This document shows, in pieces, positions 9,629 through 18,234 of a stretch of 64,000 nt of DNA. The position numbers and the translations under genes were made by a program. The notes beneath the pieces are model-generated. The model was not told where the DNA came from. It was given only the letters and a program-made list of their open reading frames with translations, and made no database searches. Position 1 is the stretch's first letter. Each line of letters opens with the position of its first letter. Source of the DNA: Geothrix sp. (GTDB taxonomy: Bacteria; Acidobacteriota; Holophagae; Holophagales; Holophagaceae); assembly GCA_030681515.1 (NCBI GenBank), contig JAUXSE010000022.1, positions 1-64,000 on the forward strand. Direction: 5' to 3'.

Positions 9629-10588
9629 TCAGCCCACACTGCCCATGCGGGCGAACTTCTGGTACCGCTCCTCGACGAGTTGCCCGGCGGAGAGTCCGGA
9701 GATCTCAGAGAAGGCCTCCATGATGGCCTCCTTCAGCGTGGCGGCGGCAGCGTCGAGGTCCGAATGGGCACCGCCCAGGGGCTCCTTCACGATGCCGTCA
9801 ATGATGCCCAGCTCCAGCAGGTGGGGAGCCGTGAGCTTCAGCGCCTCGGCCGCCTTGGGAGCCTGGGCGGCATCCTTCCACAGGATGGAGGCGCAGCCCT
9901 CGGGGGTGATCACGGAGTAGGTGGCATTCTCCATCATGAGCACCCGGTCGGCCACGCCCAGGGCCAGGGCCCCGCCGCTGCCGCCCTCGCCGATGACCAC
10001 AGCCACCACGGGGACTTCGAGCTTGGCCATCTCCAGCAGGTTCCGGGCGATGGCCTCGGCCTGGCCCCGCTCCTCGGCATCCACGCCCGGATAGGCGCCC
10101 GGCGTGTCAATGAGGCAGAGGATGGGCCGCTGAAACTTCTCGGCCAGCTTCATGAGCCGGAGGGCCTTCCGGTACCCCTCGGGCTTGGCCATGCCGAAGT
10201 TGCGCAGGATCTTCTGCTTGGTGTCCCGGCCCTTCTGCTGGCCGATGATCATGACGGGATTGCCCTCGATCCAGCCCATGCCGCCCACGATGGCCGCGTC
10301 ATCGCCGAAGCGCCGGTCGCCGTGCAGTTCCTCGAAGCGCTCGCAGATGCGTTCGAGGTAATCCAGCGTGTAGGGCCGTTTGGGGTGGCGGGCCAAGAGG
10401 ACTCGCTGCCAGTCCGTCAGGTTCGTGAACAGGTCGGCCTTCAGCTTGTCGAGCTTCTTGACCAGCTTCTCCCGTTCCCGGGACTGAGCCGGATCCATCT
10501 CCATGGCCCGGATCTGGGCCTCCAGCTCGAGCACCGGCTTTTCCAGCTGGGACAGATCCATGGCCTGTTCGGGGGCGGCATCTTTCAT
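9629..10588 (-). CDS. accA: acetyl-CoA carboxylase carboxyltransferase subunit alpha
   Basis: A 319-residue AccA, the carboxyltransferase alpha subunit that with AccD transfers CO2 from biotin-BCCP to acetyl-CoA in fatty-acid synthesis. Typical stretches are [48 protein letters not shown], and [16 protein letters not shown]. The ATG at 10588 has GAGGT at five-base spacing. A TACACT -10-like element lies about 30 bp upstream. accA leads the minus-strand block accA-recJ-lptC-like, so fatty-acid, repair and envelope genes may be co-transcribed. Confidence 0.97.
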   Translation of the reverse strand: MKDAAPEQAMDLSQLEKPVLELEAQIRAMEMDPAQSREREKLVKKLDKLKADLFTNLTDWQRVLLARHPKRPYTLDYLERICERFEELHGDRRFGDDAAIVGGMGWIEGNPVMIIGQQKGRDTKQKILRNFGMAKPEGYRKALRLMKLAEKFQRPILCLIDTPGAYPGVDAEERGQAEAIARNLLEMAKLEVPVVAVVIGEGGSGGALALGVADRVLMMENATYSVITPEGCASILWKDAAQAPKAAEALKLTAPHLLELGIIDGIVKEPLGGAHSDLDAAAATLKEAIMEAFSEISGLSAGQLVEERYQKFARMGSVG

Positions 10589-10617
10589 GTGACCTCGGGT
10601 CAAAAAGAGGGAAGCCC

Positions 10618-10623
10618 AGTGTA
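10618..10623 (-). promoter_or_regulatory. candidate -10 box for accA
   Basis: TACACT on the minus strand, giving a leader of about 22 nt that holds the GAGGT site. The same GCTACACT context occurs ahead of the gene at 27154. No good -35 is visible. Confidence 0.35.
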
Positions 10624-10697
10624 GCCGATAGGTCTTCCTCGCCCCTGCCGCCGTTTAGACTCCCTTTCCGCCGCGCACGGAGGTGAAGGGGGTCACA

Positions 10698-12686
10698 TCA
10701 AGGAAGCACCCTGACGCTGAGGCCGTCCTCCAGGATCTGGCGCATGATGGCCCGATCCTTCTTCCATTCCGAGACGCCTTTCTCCTGCTCGGGCGGGTTC
10801 CAGACGGCATCCTTGCGGGCCTGGTGATACACCAACCGGAGCAGGCCCCCCTGCTGGAGGTTCTCGACGGATGCGGTCCATGCATAGGACCGGAAGGGAG
10901 TCTCCCCCGCCTTCTCCGCAAGGACAGGCTGGACGCGCAAGGGGAAGGTGACCTCCCCCTGATAGTCCCAGCCATCGGCGCTCCGGCTGACCACAGGGTG
11001 GATCCTCGGCTTACCCGCCCTCTGGATCAGGGGCGGCATCCCTGGAAGGCCCCAGGCCACCAGCACGCCTTCCTGGCCGATGCGATGGAACCCGTCCGGA
11101 TGCACCGCTTTTACCACCACTTCGAAGGGACGGCTGAAGTCCCGCGGGTCCGACTGGCTCACCAGCTGTACGGACCCCGTGGCAGGAAGGTCCACGAGGG
11201 TCCGCGCGATGAATTCCTGAAGCTTGCCCGATCCCATCGCCGCGCTTCGAAGCCCCAGTTTGTCACTGGTCTCCACGAACCGGAGCGTGGCCGTCAGCAA
11301 CCCGGACGGTTCCGCCGCGCCCTTCAGTTCCACCCGGATGTGCGGCTGGAGGATGGCGGCATCCGGTACCATCGCCCAGATCGCGCCCTGCTCAGTGCAG
11401 ATCATGACCCGGCGTCCCCGGTGCGCCGACGAAAGTTTCCCGATGGGGGTGGCGGGATCGGTCGGGTCCACCAGCAGGAACCGGCCCCCGGGGGTCTCGA
11501 CTTCCGCGGACAGGCCCAGGGTTCTGCTGAGCCGGAGCCCCGCGATGACGTGGTTGAAGCTGAGGGAGGGTGGCATGTCTGCCTCCATCTCCCCCTCGTT
11601 GATCCGGGCCAGCACTGGATGGATTCCGAGCCCAAGGGAACCCGCCTCAGCGAGCAGGCAGACGGTGAGATCCTTGCAGTCGCCGTATTTCTTGCGCCCG
11701 ATCTCGGCGGCGGACTCGGGAACCCAACCCCGATCGGGAGTCAGGTAGACCTGCTTGTAGGTGAAGTCCCGGCCCATCCAGGCATGGATGGCCTTCAATC
11801 CATCGAGGGGGTTCTTCCCGGCGAGGTCCACGCCCCCGGTCACCTGGGCCCGGGCCGTGTACTGGGCATGGATCCAGGTGGCCTGGGCATCCCAGCTCTG
11901 GAAGGAGGGGCTCTTCTTCAAGGCCGGGTCAAGGAACCGCACGTACACCGCCGGCAGGTTGTTGAAGGCATGGGGCCGGGCTTCCTCCCCCTTGGGCAGG
12001 GCCGGCAGGTTCGACACCATGACGCGCTGGCCGGGAACCACGTCAGCCTTGGGGATCCAGGGGGGGAAGTGACGGGTCTCCAGCTTCATCTCCACGCCCT
12101 GCACGCTGCTGAACCAGCCGGCCTTGAGGACGAGCTCCATCTCCCAGCGGCGGATGGGCACATCCTCGAGGAGGCCGGTGGAAGCCACGGGTCCCATCGG
12201 GTGATGGAAGACCTCAAGCGATTCAAAGGCCACCAGGCTGCCCTTGGCCACCCTGGGAAGCGCGGCGGCGGTGACCATTCGGGTTGATACAGAGCCATCG
12301 TCGGAAGCATTCAGGGTGATGACCGTATCTTGATCCAGCTTCTCCAGGGCACCATCGGCCCGGAGATTCCAGCCCTTCAGGCGTTTCACTTTGCTGGCGC
12401 CGCCGCCGAGCCCACCAAGGAAGAAGGTCCCATAGCCCAGCCCTCGTTCCGTGAGGATTTGAATCACCTTCAGCCTGCGGGTCTTCACCTCCCCATCACC
12501 GGAATAGGCGATCTCGGTGCGGTCGAGGAGGACCCAGGCATCGGCCTCGGAAGGGGGCGTTTCCAGGGCGGCCGCCCGGGCGTGGGGCCTGGCCCATTCA
12601 GGAAGGAGGTTGAAATCCTGGGCAACCGCTCCCGGACCCACCAGAAGAGCCAAGACAAATGTGAAGAATCTTCGGGGGCAGTTCAT
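10698..12686 (-). CDS. DUF3857 / transglutaminase-like secreted protein
   Basis: A 662-residue exported protein with signal peptide MNCPRRFFTFVLALLVGPGAVAQ. The N-terminal half matches DUF3857 (beta-rich, TRRLKVIQILTERG). The second half is a transglutaminase-like papain fold with the triad visible as Cys in KKYGDCKDLTV, His in SFNHVIAGL and Asp in LLVDPTDP, so it is potentially catalytic (peptide or isopeptide cleavage or crosslinking; substrate unknown). The ATG overlaps the stop of the upstream paralogue by ATGA, so the pair is co-translated. Such DUF3857 proteins are common, often duplicated, in Acidobacteriota and Bacteroidota. Confidence 0.88.
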   Translation of the reverse strand: MNCPRRFFTFVLALLVGPGAVAQDFNLLPEWARPHARAAALETPPSEADAWVLLDRTEIAYSGDGEVKTRRLKVIQILTERGLGYGTFFLGGLGGGASKVKRLKGWNLRADGALEKLDQDTVITLNASDDGSVSTRMVTAAALPRVAKGSLVAFESLEVFHHPMGPVASTGLLEDVPIRRWEMELVLKAGWFSSVQGVEMKLETRHFPPWIPKADVVPGQRVMVSNLPALPKGEEARPHAFNNLPAVYVRFLDPALKKSPSFQSWDAQATWIHAQYTARAQVTGGVDLAGKNPLDGLKAIHAWMGRDFTYKQVYLTPDRGWVPESAAEIGRKKYGDCKDLTVCLLAEAGSLGLGIHPVLARINEGEMEADMPPSLSFNHVIAGLRLSRTLGLSAEVETPGGRFLLVDPTDPATPIGKLSSAHRGRRVMICTEQGAIWAMVPDAAILQPHIRVELKGAAEPSGLLTATLRFVETSDKLGLRSAAMGSGKLQEFIARTLVDLPATGSVQLVSQSDPRDFSRPFEVVVKAVHPDGFHRIGQEGVLVAWGLPGMPPLIQRAGKPRIHPVVSRSADGWDYQGEVTFPLRVQPVLAEKAGETPFRSYAWTASVENLQQGGLLRLVYHQARKDAVWNPPEQEKGVSEWKKDRAIMRQILEDGLSVRVLP

Positions 12687-14635
12687 CGCTCGCGCCCCAG
12701 AATCAGGGTGCGATTGGTAGCGGTTGAAACCCACCCCATGAAGGTTCGGAAGGCCTGATATCCCTCCGCCTTGGCGGCGAATCCCGATGCCACGACGACC
12801 AAGTTGATTTCCAATTCACCTGGTTGCTCAAGGGGCGTCAATGTCCAGGAAACGGAACCAAATTCGTTCTGCTCCTGAATGGGTTCAATCTGGGGGATCA
12901 GAAAACCCTTGAGTACCCGGATTCTCGAAACGGCCCGGTGGGTGCGGAGATAAGGAATGACGATGGTGTCCGTGCGCTGATCGGGCCAGGCATCGGGCTG
13001 GTAAAGCGGAACCTGCATGCCCGGGAAGGGATAGACCTCGCGCCGCCGTCCCTCCTCTCGCTCGATTTTCCCTTCGACGTGCCAGCCGAAGGGATGGAGG
13101 GAATCCTGGGCATTGAGCACCTGGGTCTTGGTGAAGGTCGTCTGTTTCATGTAGCCCTCCAGTTCCTCCCTCAACAGGCGTTCCTGCTCCTTTCCTTCCA
13201 GTGAGAGGAAGCGGTATCGCTCCGCATACTCGGGGAAGCCGTCGAATCTGGTGTCGAAGGTGAAGCGGTCTTCGCTTTCATCCATGTCCATCTGGTACCG
13301 GTACTCGCGCACATTCATCCCGGAAGGCTGGGGAGGGATGCTCTCCCAGGTGACAGTCCACTTGGCCGGATCCACGATGGCAGCCTGCGTCCCCTGGAAA
13401 TCCGGGTGGACCATTCCCGGCGGAGCAAACCGTTTGGTGGGATCCAACCACAGGGTAGGCCGTCCAGGTTCGTCCACACCGATGAGGTAGTGCGTGAACT
13501 GGAAGAAATTGCGGGCATTCGGATTCACCAGCCGGATATCCCGGTCGGCCACCATGGCAATTTTGGGTCGCAAGCCCGCGGCCTTGAGCAACTGATAGAA
13601 CAGGATCCGCATCCCGTAAGAACTGGCTGATCCAGCTTCGATGACTGCATCCAAGTCCTCATCGCCCGGGTGCTTCTTGACCTTGGCCGTCTGCTTGGCC
13701 TCCTCGAAGGTGAGGTGCCTCCGGTTTTTGATCCGGGCCTCAAGGCTCCGCAGAATTCCCTGGGCCTGGGAGTGGGGCGATCCAACCAGCCCGGTAGTCA
13801 GTTCCTTGGCAAAGCCCATGAACGTCCTCCCCTTCTGCACCTCATCTTCGAACCAGCTCTGAAGAAAGATCCTGGCGGCGGCATCCCAATAGATCTGGGG
13901 CGTCCCATGCGTGTAACCTCCCAGCCTCGGAGGCTGAAAATAGATCGACAGGCGGGGGATGGGTCGCGTCACCTGAAAGGAGTACGGAGCTTCCTCAAAG
14001 GCAGGCAGGTTCCTGAAGGCGAAGATCCGGTATCCCCACTGCTCCCTCGCCTCCGGAGTGTGGAGGGGGCCGGGGAAGAGGGTGAAACCGTAGGGAAAAC
14101 GGGTGGGGATTTCCACCACGGATAATTCCGTGGGATAGGCGTCGCCCAAGGCCCATTCGCCGTCATAGCCCAATCGGCTAGGTAACGGGCTGTTATGCTG
14201 CACATCCGCGGATTCCTTCCAACGCACTTCCACCAGACAGTTGGACGTGACCCCGGGCGGGATCATGATCGTGCGTTTGATATCCGAATTCCCAACGGAA
14301 ACGGCTGTGCCTTTGGTGAAATCTTTCCGGTTGTTGAAGGGGATCACCCGCCCATCCGGATAGATCGTGCGCCCCTCGAAGCTGTGGGCCTCCTCACCGA
14401 ACTCCGCCAGATCGGCAGCCCTCCGTCCTGATTCGCTCAGGATCCTGATCCGGACCAGGTATTCAACCTGTGTGTTACGGAAACTCATTTTTCGTTCGAG
14501 AATCACCGCGCCCTTGATGCCCTTCGCCGGATCCTCCTTCATCGCCCATACCTCGGGGGGGATGGGGGCCCAGGAACCGGCGCAGACGGGTGCGATCGCA
14601 AGGCAGCAAAAGGAAAGGACGAGTCGGATTCGCAC
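12683..14635 (-). CDS. DUF3857-type protein with a degenerate transglutaminase site
   Basis: A 650-residue exported paralogue of the downstream gene (signal MRIRLVLSFCCLAIAPVCAG). It keeps the DUF3857 N-terminal region and the His (FFQFTHYLIGV) and Asp (LWLDPTKRF) positions of the transglutaminase fold, but where the partner has GDCKD this protein reads GSASSYGM, so the nucleophilic Cys is replaced by Ser. It is therefore probably non-catalytic and may bind substrate or pair with the downstream enzyme. Start: GTG at 14635 with AGGAG seven bases upstream; coaE-tldD is transcribed divergently 60 bp away. Confidence 0.82.
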   Translation of the reverse strand: MRIRLVLSFCCLAIAPVCAGSWAPIPPEVWAMKEDPAKGIKGAVILERKMSFRNTQVEYLVRIRILSESGRRAADLAEFGEEAHSFEGRTIYPDGRVIPFNNRKDFTKGTAVSVGNSDIKRTIMIPPGVTSNCLVEVRWKESADVQHNSPLPSRLGYDGEWALGDAYPTELSVVEIPTRFPYGFTLFPGPLHTPEAREQWGYRIFAFRNLPAFEEAPYSFQVTRPIPRLSIYFQPPRLGGYTHGTPQIYWDAAARIFLQSWFEDEVQKGRTFMGFAKELTTGLVGSPHSQAQGILRSLEARIKNRRHLTFEEAKQTAKVKKHPGDEDLDAVIEAGSASSYGMRILFYQLLKAAGLRPKIAMVADRDIRLVNPNARNFFQFTHYLIGVDEPGRPTLWLDPTKRFAPPGMVHPDFQGTQAAIVDPAKWTVTWESIPPQPSGMNVREYRYQMDMDESEDRFTFDTRFDGFPEYAERYRFLSLEGKEQERLLREELEGYMKQTTFTKTQVLNAQDSLHPFGWHVEGKIEREEGRRREVYPFPGMQVPLYQPDAWPDQRTDTIVIPYLRTHRAVSRIRVLKGFLIPQIEPIQEQNEFGSVSWTLTPLEQPGELEINLVVVASGFAAKAEGYQAFRTFMGWVSTATNRTLILGRER

Positions 14636-14695
14636 GAAATGCTCCTGGCATCGGATGGCGAGGGAATCCAGAATCTTTCCCAGGAGTGGTCCACC

Positions 14696-16801
14696 TTGAC
14701 AACCTCTATTTCGTTACAAGCTTCCCTTCCCTTCCCCATCCTCGGTCTCAGCGGCGGCATCGCGGCGGGGAAGAGTTTCGTGGCGTCCCTCCTGGTGGCC
14801 CGGGGCTGGACCCTGATTGACGCGGACGCCCTGGCCCGCGAGGCCGTGGCGCCGGGGAGCGAGGGACTGCGCGAGCTGGCCGCGGCCTTCGGCCCGGCCT
14901 GCCTCCATCCCGATGGATCCCTCGACCGCGCATGGGTGGCCGCCCATGTGTTCTCGGACGGGACCGCCCGGGCCCGGCTCAACGCGATCCTCCACCCACG
15001 CATCGAGGCGCTGCTGGAGATGCGCCTGCGGGAACTTCCCGCGGCCACCCGTGGCGCGGTGCTGGATGCGGCGCTCTGGGTCGAACGGGGAACGGCCCAT
15101 CACTTCGACGCCTTCTGGACCGTGGACGCACCGGAGGAGCTGCGCGTGGAGCGCCTGATGGCGCGGGATCGCATGACCCGGGACGCGGCCCTGGCGCGCC
15201 TGCGGGCCCAGGCCCAGGCCCCAGAGCGGGCCCTTCACGCGGACCTGGTGATCCCCAGCGACGGGAGGGAACTGTCGGGAATCCTCGCGGGATCCGAGGC
15301 GGCCCTTCTGGCAGACTGGAAGGTCCGCCGCGCGCGGATCTGGAGACTTCCCATGCCCGCACCCTTCAGCGCAGATCAGTTGCGCGAGATCCTATCCGGG
15401 CTGCTCAGCCGCGGCGGCGATTTTGGCGAAGTGTTCGTGGAACGGCGCCGGGCCCATGCCCTGGGCATGGACGATGGCCGCATGGAGGATGTGCTGGCCT
15501 CGGAAACCTACGGTGCCAGCCTGCGCCTGATGGACGGGGAAACGACCCGCTTCGCCGATCTCATCGCCCCGGCGTTCCATGAATTGATGGAGGCGGCCCG
15601 CACTCTGGCCGCGCCCGGGCTTGGCCTGGCAGCCACCATCCCCGCCTTGGCGGCGAAAATCCATCCCACGCCGAGTCCCGTGGAGCGCGATCCGGGCCAG
15701 GTGCCCCTCACGGAAAAGGTGTCCCTGGTGCGCCGCGCCGAAAGCCTCGCCCGGGAGCACGCCGAATCCGTCCGCCCCGGGGCCCTGAAGCAGGTTTCCG
15801 TGGGCTATGGCGATAGCACCCAGCGCGTATGGATCGCCGCCGTGGAGCAGGGGGAGGGGGTGTGGTCCGGCCGTCTCACAGAGGACCACCGCACCCAGGT
15901 GGTGCTGCGCGTGAATGTCACCGCGGGCGATGGCACGCAGTTGCAGACCGGCTATCAGGCCCTGGGAGAGACCCGCGGTTTCGAGCTGTTCACCGGGGAT
16001 GCGGTGAGAGAAACGGCGCATGAGGCCGTCCGCCTGGCCATGCAGGCCCTGGACGCCCAGCCCGCGCCCGCGGGGACCTTTCCGGTGGTGCTGAGCAGCA
16101 GCGCCGGCGGCACCATGATCCACGAGGCCTGCGGCCACGGCCTCGAAGCCGACCTCGCCCTGGCTGGCATGAGCGCCTTCGCCGGCAAGCTGGGAGAGAA
16201 AGTCGCCGCCGAGGGCGTGACGATCATTGATGACGGCACCCTGCCCCACAAGCGCGGCAGCCAGGCCATTGATGACGAAGGCAACCCCGTGAGCCGGGTC
16301 GTGCTCATCGAGAACGGCGTGCTCAAGGCCTACCTGCAATCGCGAAAAACCTCGCGGAAGATGGGCACGGAACCCACCGGGAACGGCCGCAGGGAAAGCT
16401 ACCGCCACCTCCCCATCCCGCGGATGCGCAACACCTTCCTGGCCGCCGGCGGCGAGGCCCCCGAGGCCATCCTCCGCGACCTCGACCGCGGACTGCTCGT
16501 GAAGCGCATGGGCGGCGGACAGGTGGACACGGTCACGGGCAATTTCGTGTTCCAGGTGACCGAGGGCTACTGGGTGGAGAAGGGGGAACCAAGGTACCCC
16601 ATCAAGAACGCCACCCTCAGCGGCTGCGGCCCCGAGGTGCTGAGGAACCTCACCCGCATCGGCAGCGACCTGCACCACTTCGACATCGGCACCTGCGGCA
16701 AGGATGGCCAGGGTGTGCCCGTCAGCGACGCCCTCCCCACCATCCTCTGCCCCGCCCTCGTGGTCGGCGGCACGGCAGAACCTTTGCCGAGCGTGATCTG
16801 A
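14696..16801 (+). CDS. in-frame fusion of dephospho-CoA kinase (CoaE) and TldD metalloprotease
   Basis: One uninterrupted frame of 701 residues. Residues 1-219 are CoaE-like: P-loop GGIAAGKS, then LIDADALARE and the C-terminal ADLVIPSDG; CoaE phosphorylates dephospho-CoA in the last step of CoA synthesis. From residue 220 (MPAPFSADQLREIL) the protein is a full TldD, with metal motif HEACGH at about 476-481 and the C-terminal GTCGKDGQGVPVSD. TldD with TldE forms a zinc protease that processes peptides and some RiPP precursors. No stop separates the two. GGAG seven bases ahead of ATG 15353 could also give free TldD. Start: TTG at 14696 with AGGAG nine bases upstream, because ATG 14639 would leave almost no promoter space. 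Confidence 0.88.
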   Translation: MTTSISLQASLPFPILGLSGGIAAGKSFVASLLVARGWTLIDADALAREAVAPGSEGLRELAAAFGPACLHPDGSLDRAWVAAHVFSDGTARARLNAILHPRIEALLEMRLRELPAATRGAVLDAALWVERGTAHHFDAFWTVDAPEELRVERLMARDRMTRDAALARLRAQAQAPERALHADLVIPSDGRELSGILAGSEAALLADWKVRRARIWRLPMPAPFSADQLREILSGLLSRGGDFGEVFVERRRAHALGMDDGRMEDVLASETYGASLRLMDGETTRFADLIAPAFHELMEAARTLAAPGLGLAATIPALAAKIHPTPSPVERDPGQVPLTEKVSLVRRAESLAREHAESVRPGALKQVSVGYGDSTQRVWIAAVEQGEGVWSGRLTEDHRTQVVLRVNVTAGDGTQLQTGYQALGETRGFELFTGDAVRETAHEAVRLAMQALDAQPAPAGTFPVVLSSSAGGTMIHEACGHGLEADLALAGMSAFAGKLGEKVAAEGVTIIDDGTLPHKRGSQAIDDEGNPVSRVVLIENGVLKAYLQSRKTSRKMGTEPTGNGRRESYRHLPIPRMRNTFLAAGGEAPEAILRDLDRGLLVKRMGGGQVDTVTGNFVFQVTEGYWVEKGEPRYPIKNATLSGCGPEVLRNLTRIGSDLHHFDIGTCGKDGQGVPVSDALPTILCPALVVGGTAEPLPSVI

Positions 16802-16803
16802 GC

Positions 16804-18189
16804 ATGAGCGATTTCACCACCTTCATCCCCGAATCCCTTGAGGCCCGCCTGCAGGACGGCATCCAGCATGCGCTGAAGCTGGGCGCGGACGGGGCGGAGG
16901 CCTTCATTTCCGTATCCCGCAGCCGCAGGGCCAAGGTGCAGAACGGTGCCCTGGAGGACCTCACCGCCAGCAAACGGGGCGGGCTCGGCGTACGCGTCAT
17001 CCGCGCCGGCTCGAAGGGCTTCCGCACAGGCCTGGCCACCACCACGGACCTCGCCGCCGTGGATTTCCGCGACCTCTTCGCCCAGGCCTGGGAACTCAGC
17101 GCCCTGGGCGACGAGGATCCCTGGCTCCGCCAGGCCGATCCCTCCGGCACCGACGATCTTCCCAGCCGCTTCGACGGGGCTGTGGAAGCCATTTCACCCG
17201 AGCAGCGCATCGCCTGGGCCATGGAGCTGGAAGCCGAGGCCCGGAAGGCCTCGTCGAGGGTCGCCGCCGTCCGCGAGTCTTCTTCCAGCGATGGTTCCGG
17301 CGCCAGCCTGCTGCTCACCCAGAAGGGCGTGCGGGCCGCGGACCTCTGGTCGAGCTGCTCCGCTTCCATCGAGCTGGCGGTCGCCGTCGGGGGGGAGCGC
17401 CAGGCGGCGCAGCACTGGGATGCATCCCGCCGGCCCGGGCTCGACCTCGCCGCCATCGGCGCCGAGGCCGCCCTCAAGGGTGAGCGGAAGCTGAATCCCC
17501 GGCGGCTTCCGGCCGGGAGGTACCCGGTGGTGTTCCACCCGGAGGTGGCGGTGGATCTGCTGGGCATCGTGGCCGGCATGCTGGACGCGGAATCCGTGCT
17601 CAAGCGGCGCAGCCTCTTCGCGGGGAAGCTGGGAGAACGCATCGCCTCACCCCTGCTCACGCTGGTGGACGATGGGCGCCTTGCCGAGGCCCCGGGCCGC
17701 CCGGCCCTCGGAACCGAGCCCTGGGACGCGGAGGGCCTGCCTACGCGACGCAATGTGCTGCTCGAAGGCGGCGTGCTGAGGACCTATCTGCACACCCTCA
17801 AGACCGCCGCCGAGATGGGCATGGCCCCCACCGCCACCGCCGGACGGGGCTTCGGCAGCCAGCCCGGGGCCACCACCTTCAACCTGTTCCCGCTGGCCGG
17901 AGATACAGCCCCGGCGGATCTCTATCGCATGGCCGGCGACGGCGTGCTCATCACGGAGATCATGGGCCTGCACACGGTGGATCCCGTCAGCGGCGACCTC
18001 AGCGTGGGTGCCAGCGGCCTCCGCATCCGCGATGGCGTGCTGGCCGAACCCGTGGACCAGATCACCTTCGCCGGCAACCTGCAGGACTTTCTCATCCGCA
18101 TCGTGGCCCTGGGCAGCGATCTCCGCTGGTACGGCAGCAGCGCCGGTCTGAGCATCCTCCTGGAGGACATCGCCCTGGGCGGCGCGTGA
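16804..18189 (+). CDS. tldE: TldE/PmbA metalloprotease partner
   Basis: A 461-residue TldE/PmbA homologue starting two bases after the coaE-tldD stop. It shares the TldD fold (GADGAEAFISVSRSR at the start; VFHPEVAVDLLGIVAG in the centre; C-terminal GVLAEPVDQITFAGNLQDFL) but, as expected for TldE, lacks the HExxxH metal motif. The functional protease is a TldD-TldE heterodimer, so tight linkage makes sense. No RiPP precursor or microcin gene is visible nearby, so a general peptide-turnover role is more likely. Confidence 0.94.
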   Translation: MSDFTTFIPESLEARLQDGIQHALKLGADGAEAFISVSRSRRAKVQNGALEDLTASKRGGLGVRVIRAGSKGFRTGLATTTDLAAVDFRDLFAQAWELSALGDEDPWLRQADPSGTDDLPSRFDGAVEAISPEQRIAWAMELEAEARKASSRVAAVRESSSSDGSGASLLLTQKGVRAADLWSSCSASIELAVAVGGERQAAQHWDASRRPGLDLAAIGAEAALKGERKLNPRRLPAGRYPVVFHPEVAVDLLGIVAGMLDAESVLKRRSLFAGKLGERIASPLLTLVDDGRLAEAPGRPALGTEPWDAEGLPTRRNVLLEGGVLRTYLHTLKTAAEMGMAPTATAGRGFGSQPGATTFNLFPLAGDTAPADLYRMAGDGVLITEIMGLHTVDPVSGDLSVGASGLRIRDGVLAEPVDQITFAGNLQDFLIRIVALGSDLRWYGSSAGLSILLEDIALGGA

Positions 18190-18234
18190 CCGGCATTCCC
18201 CCTCCACCAATTGCATCATTCCTGCGAGGTCCCC

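Noticed and set aside
14639-14695. ATG 14639 as start of the CoaE-TldD protein
   Set aside because: It would leave three bases to the divergent GTG start and has no ribosome site; TTG 14696 has AGGAG.
15392-16678. A 428-codon open frame on the minus strand inside tldD
   Set aside because: It lies antisense to a gene with clear TldD motifs, has the Gly/His/Ala/Leu composition of GC-rich shadow frames and no family resemblance.
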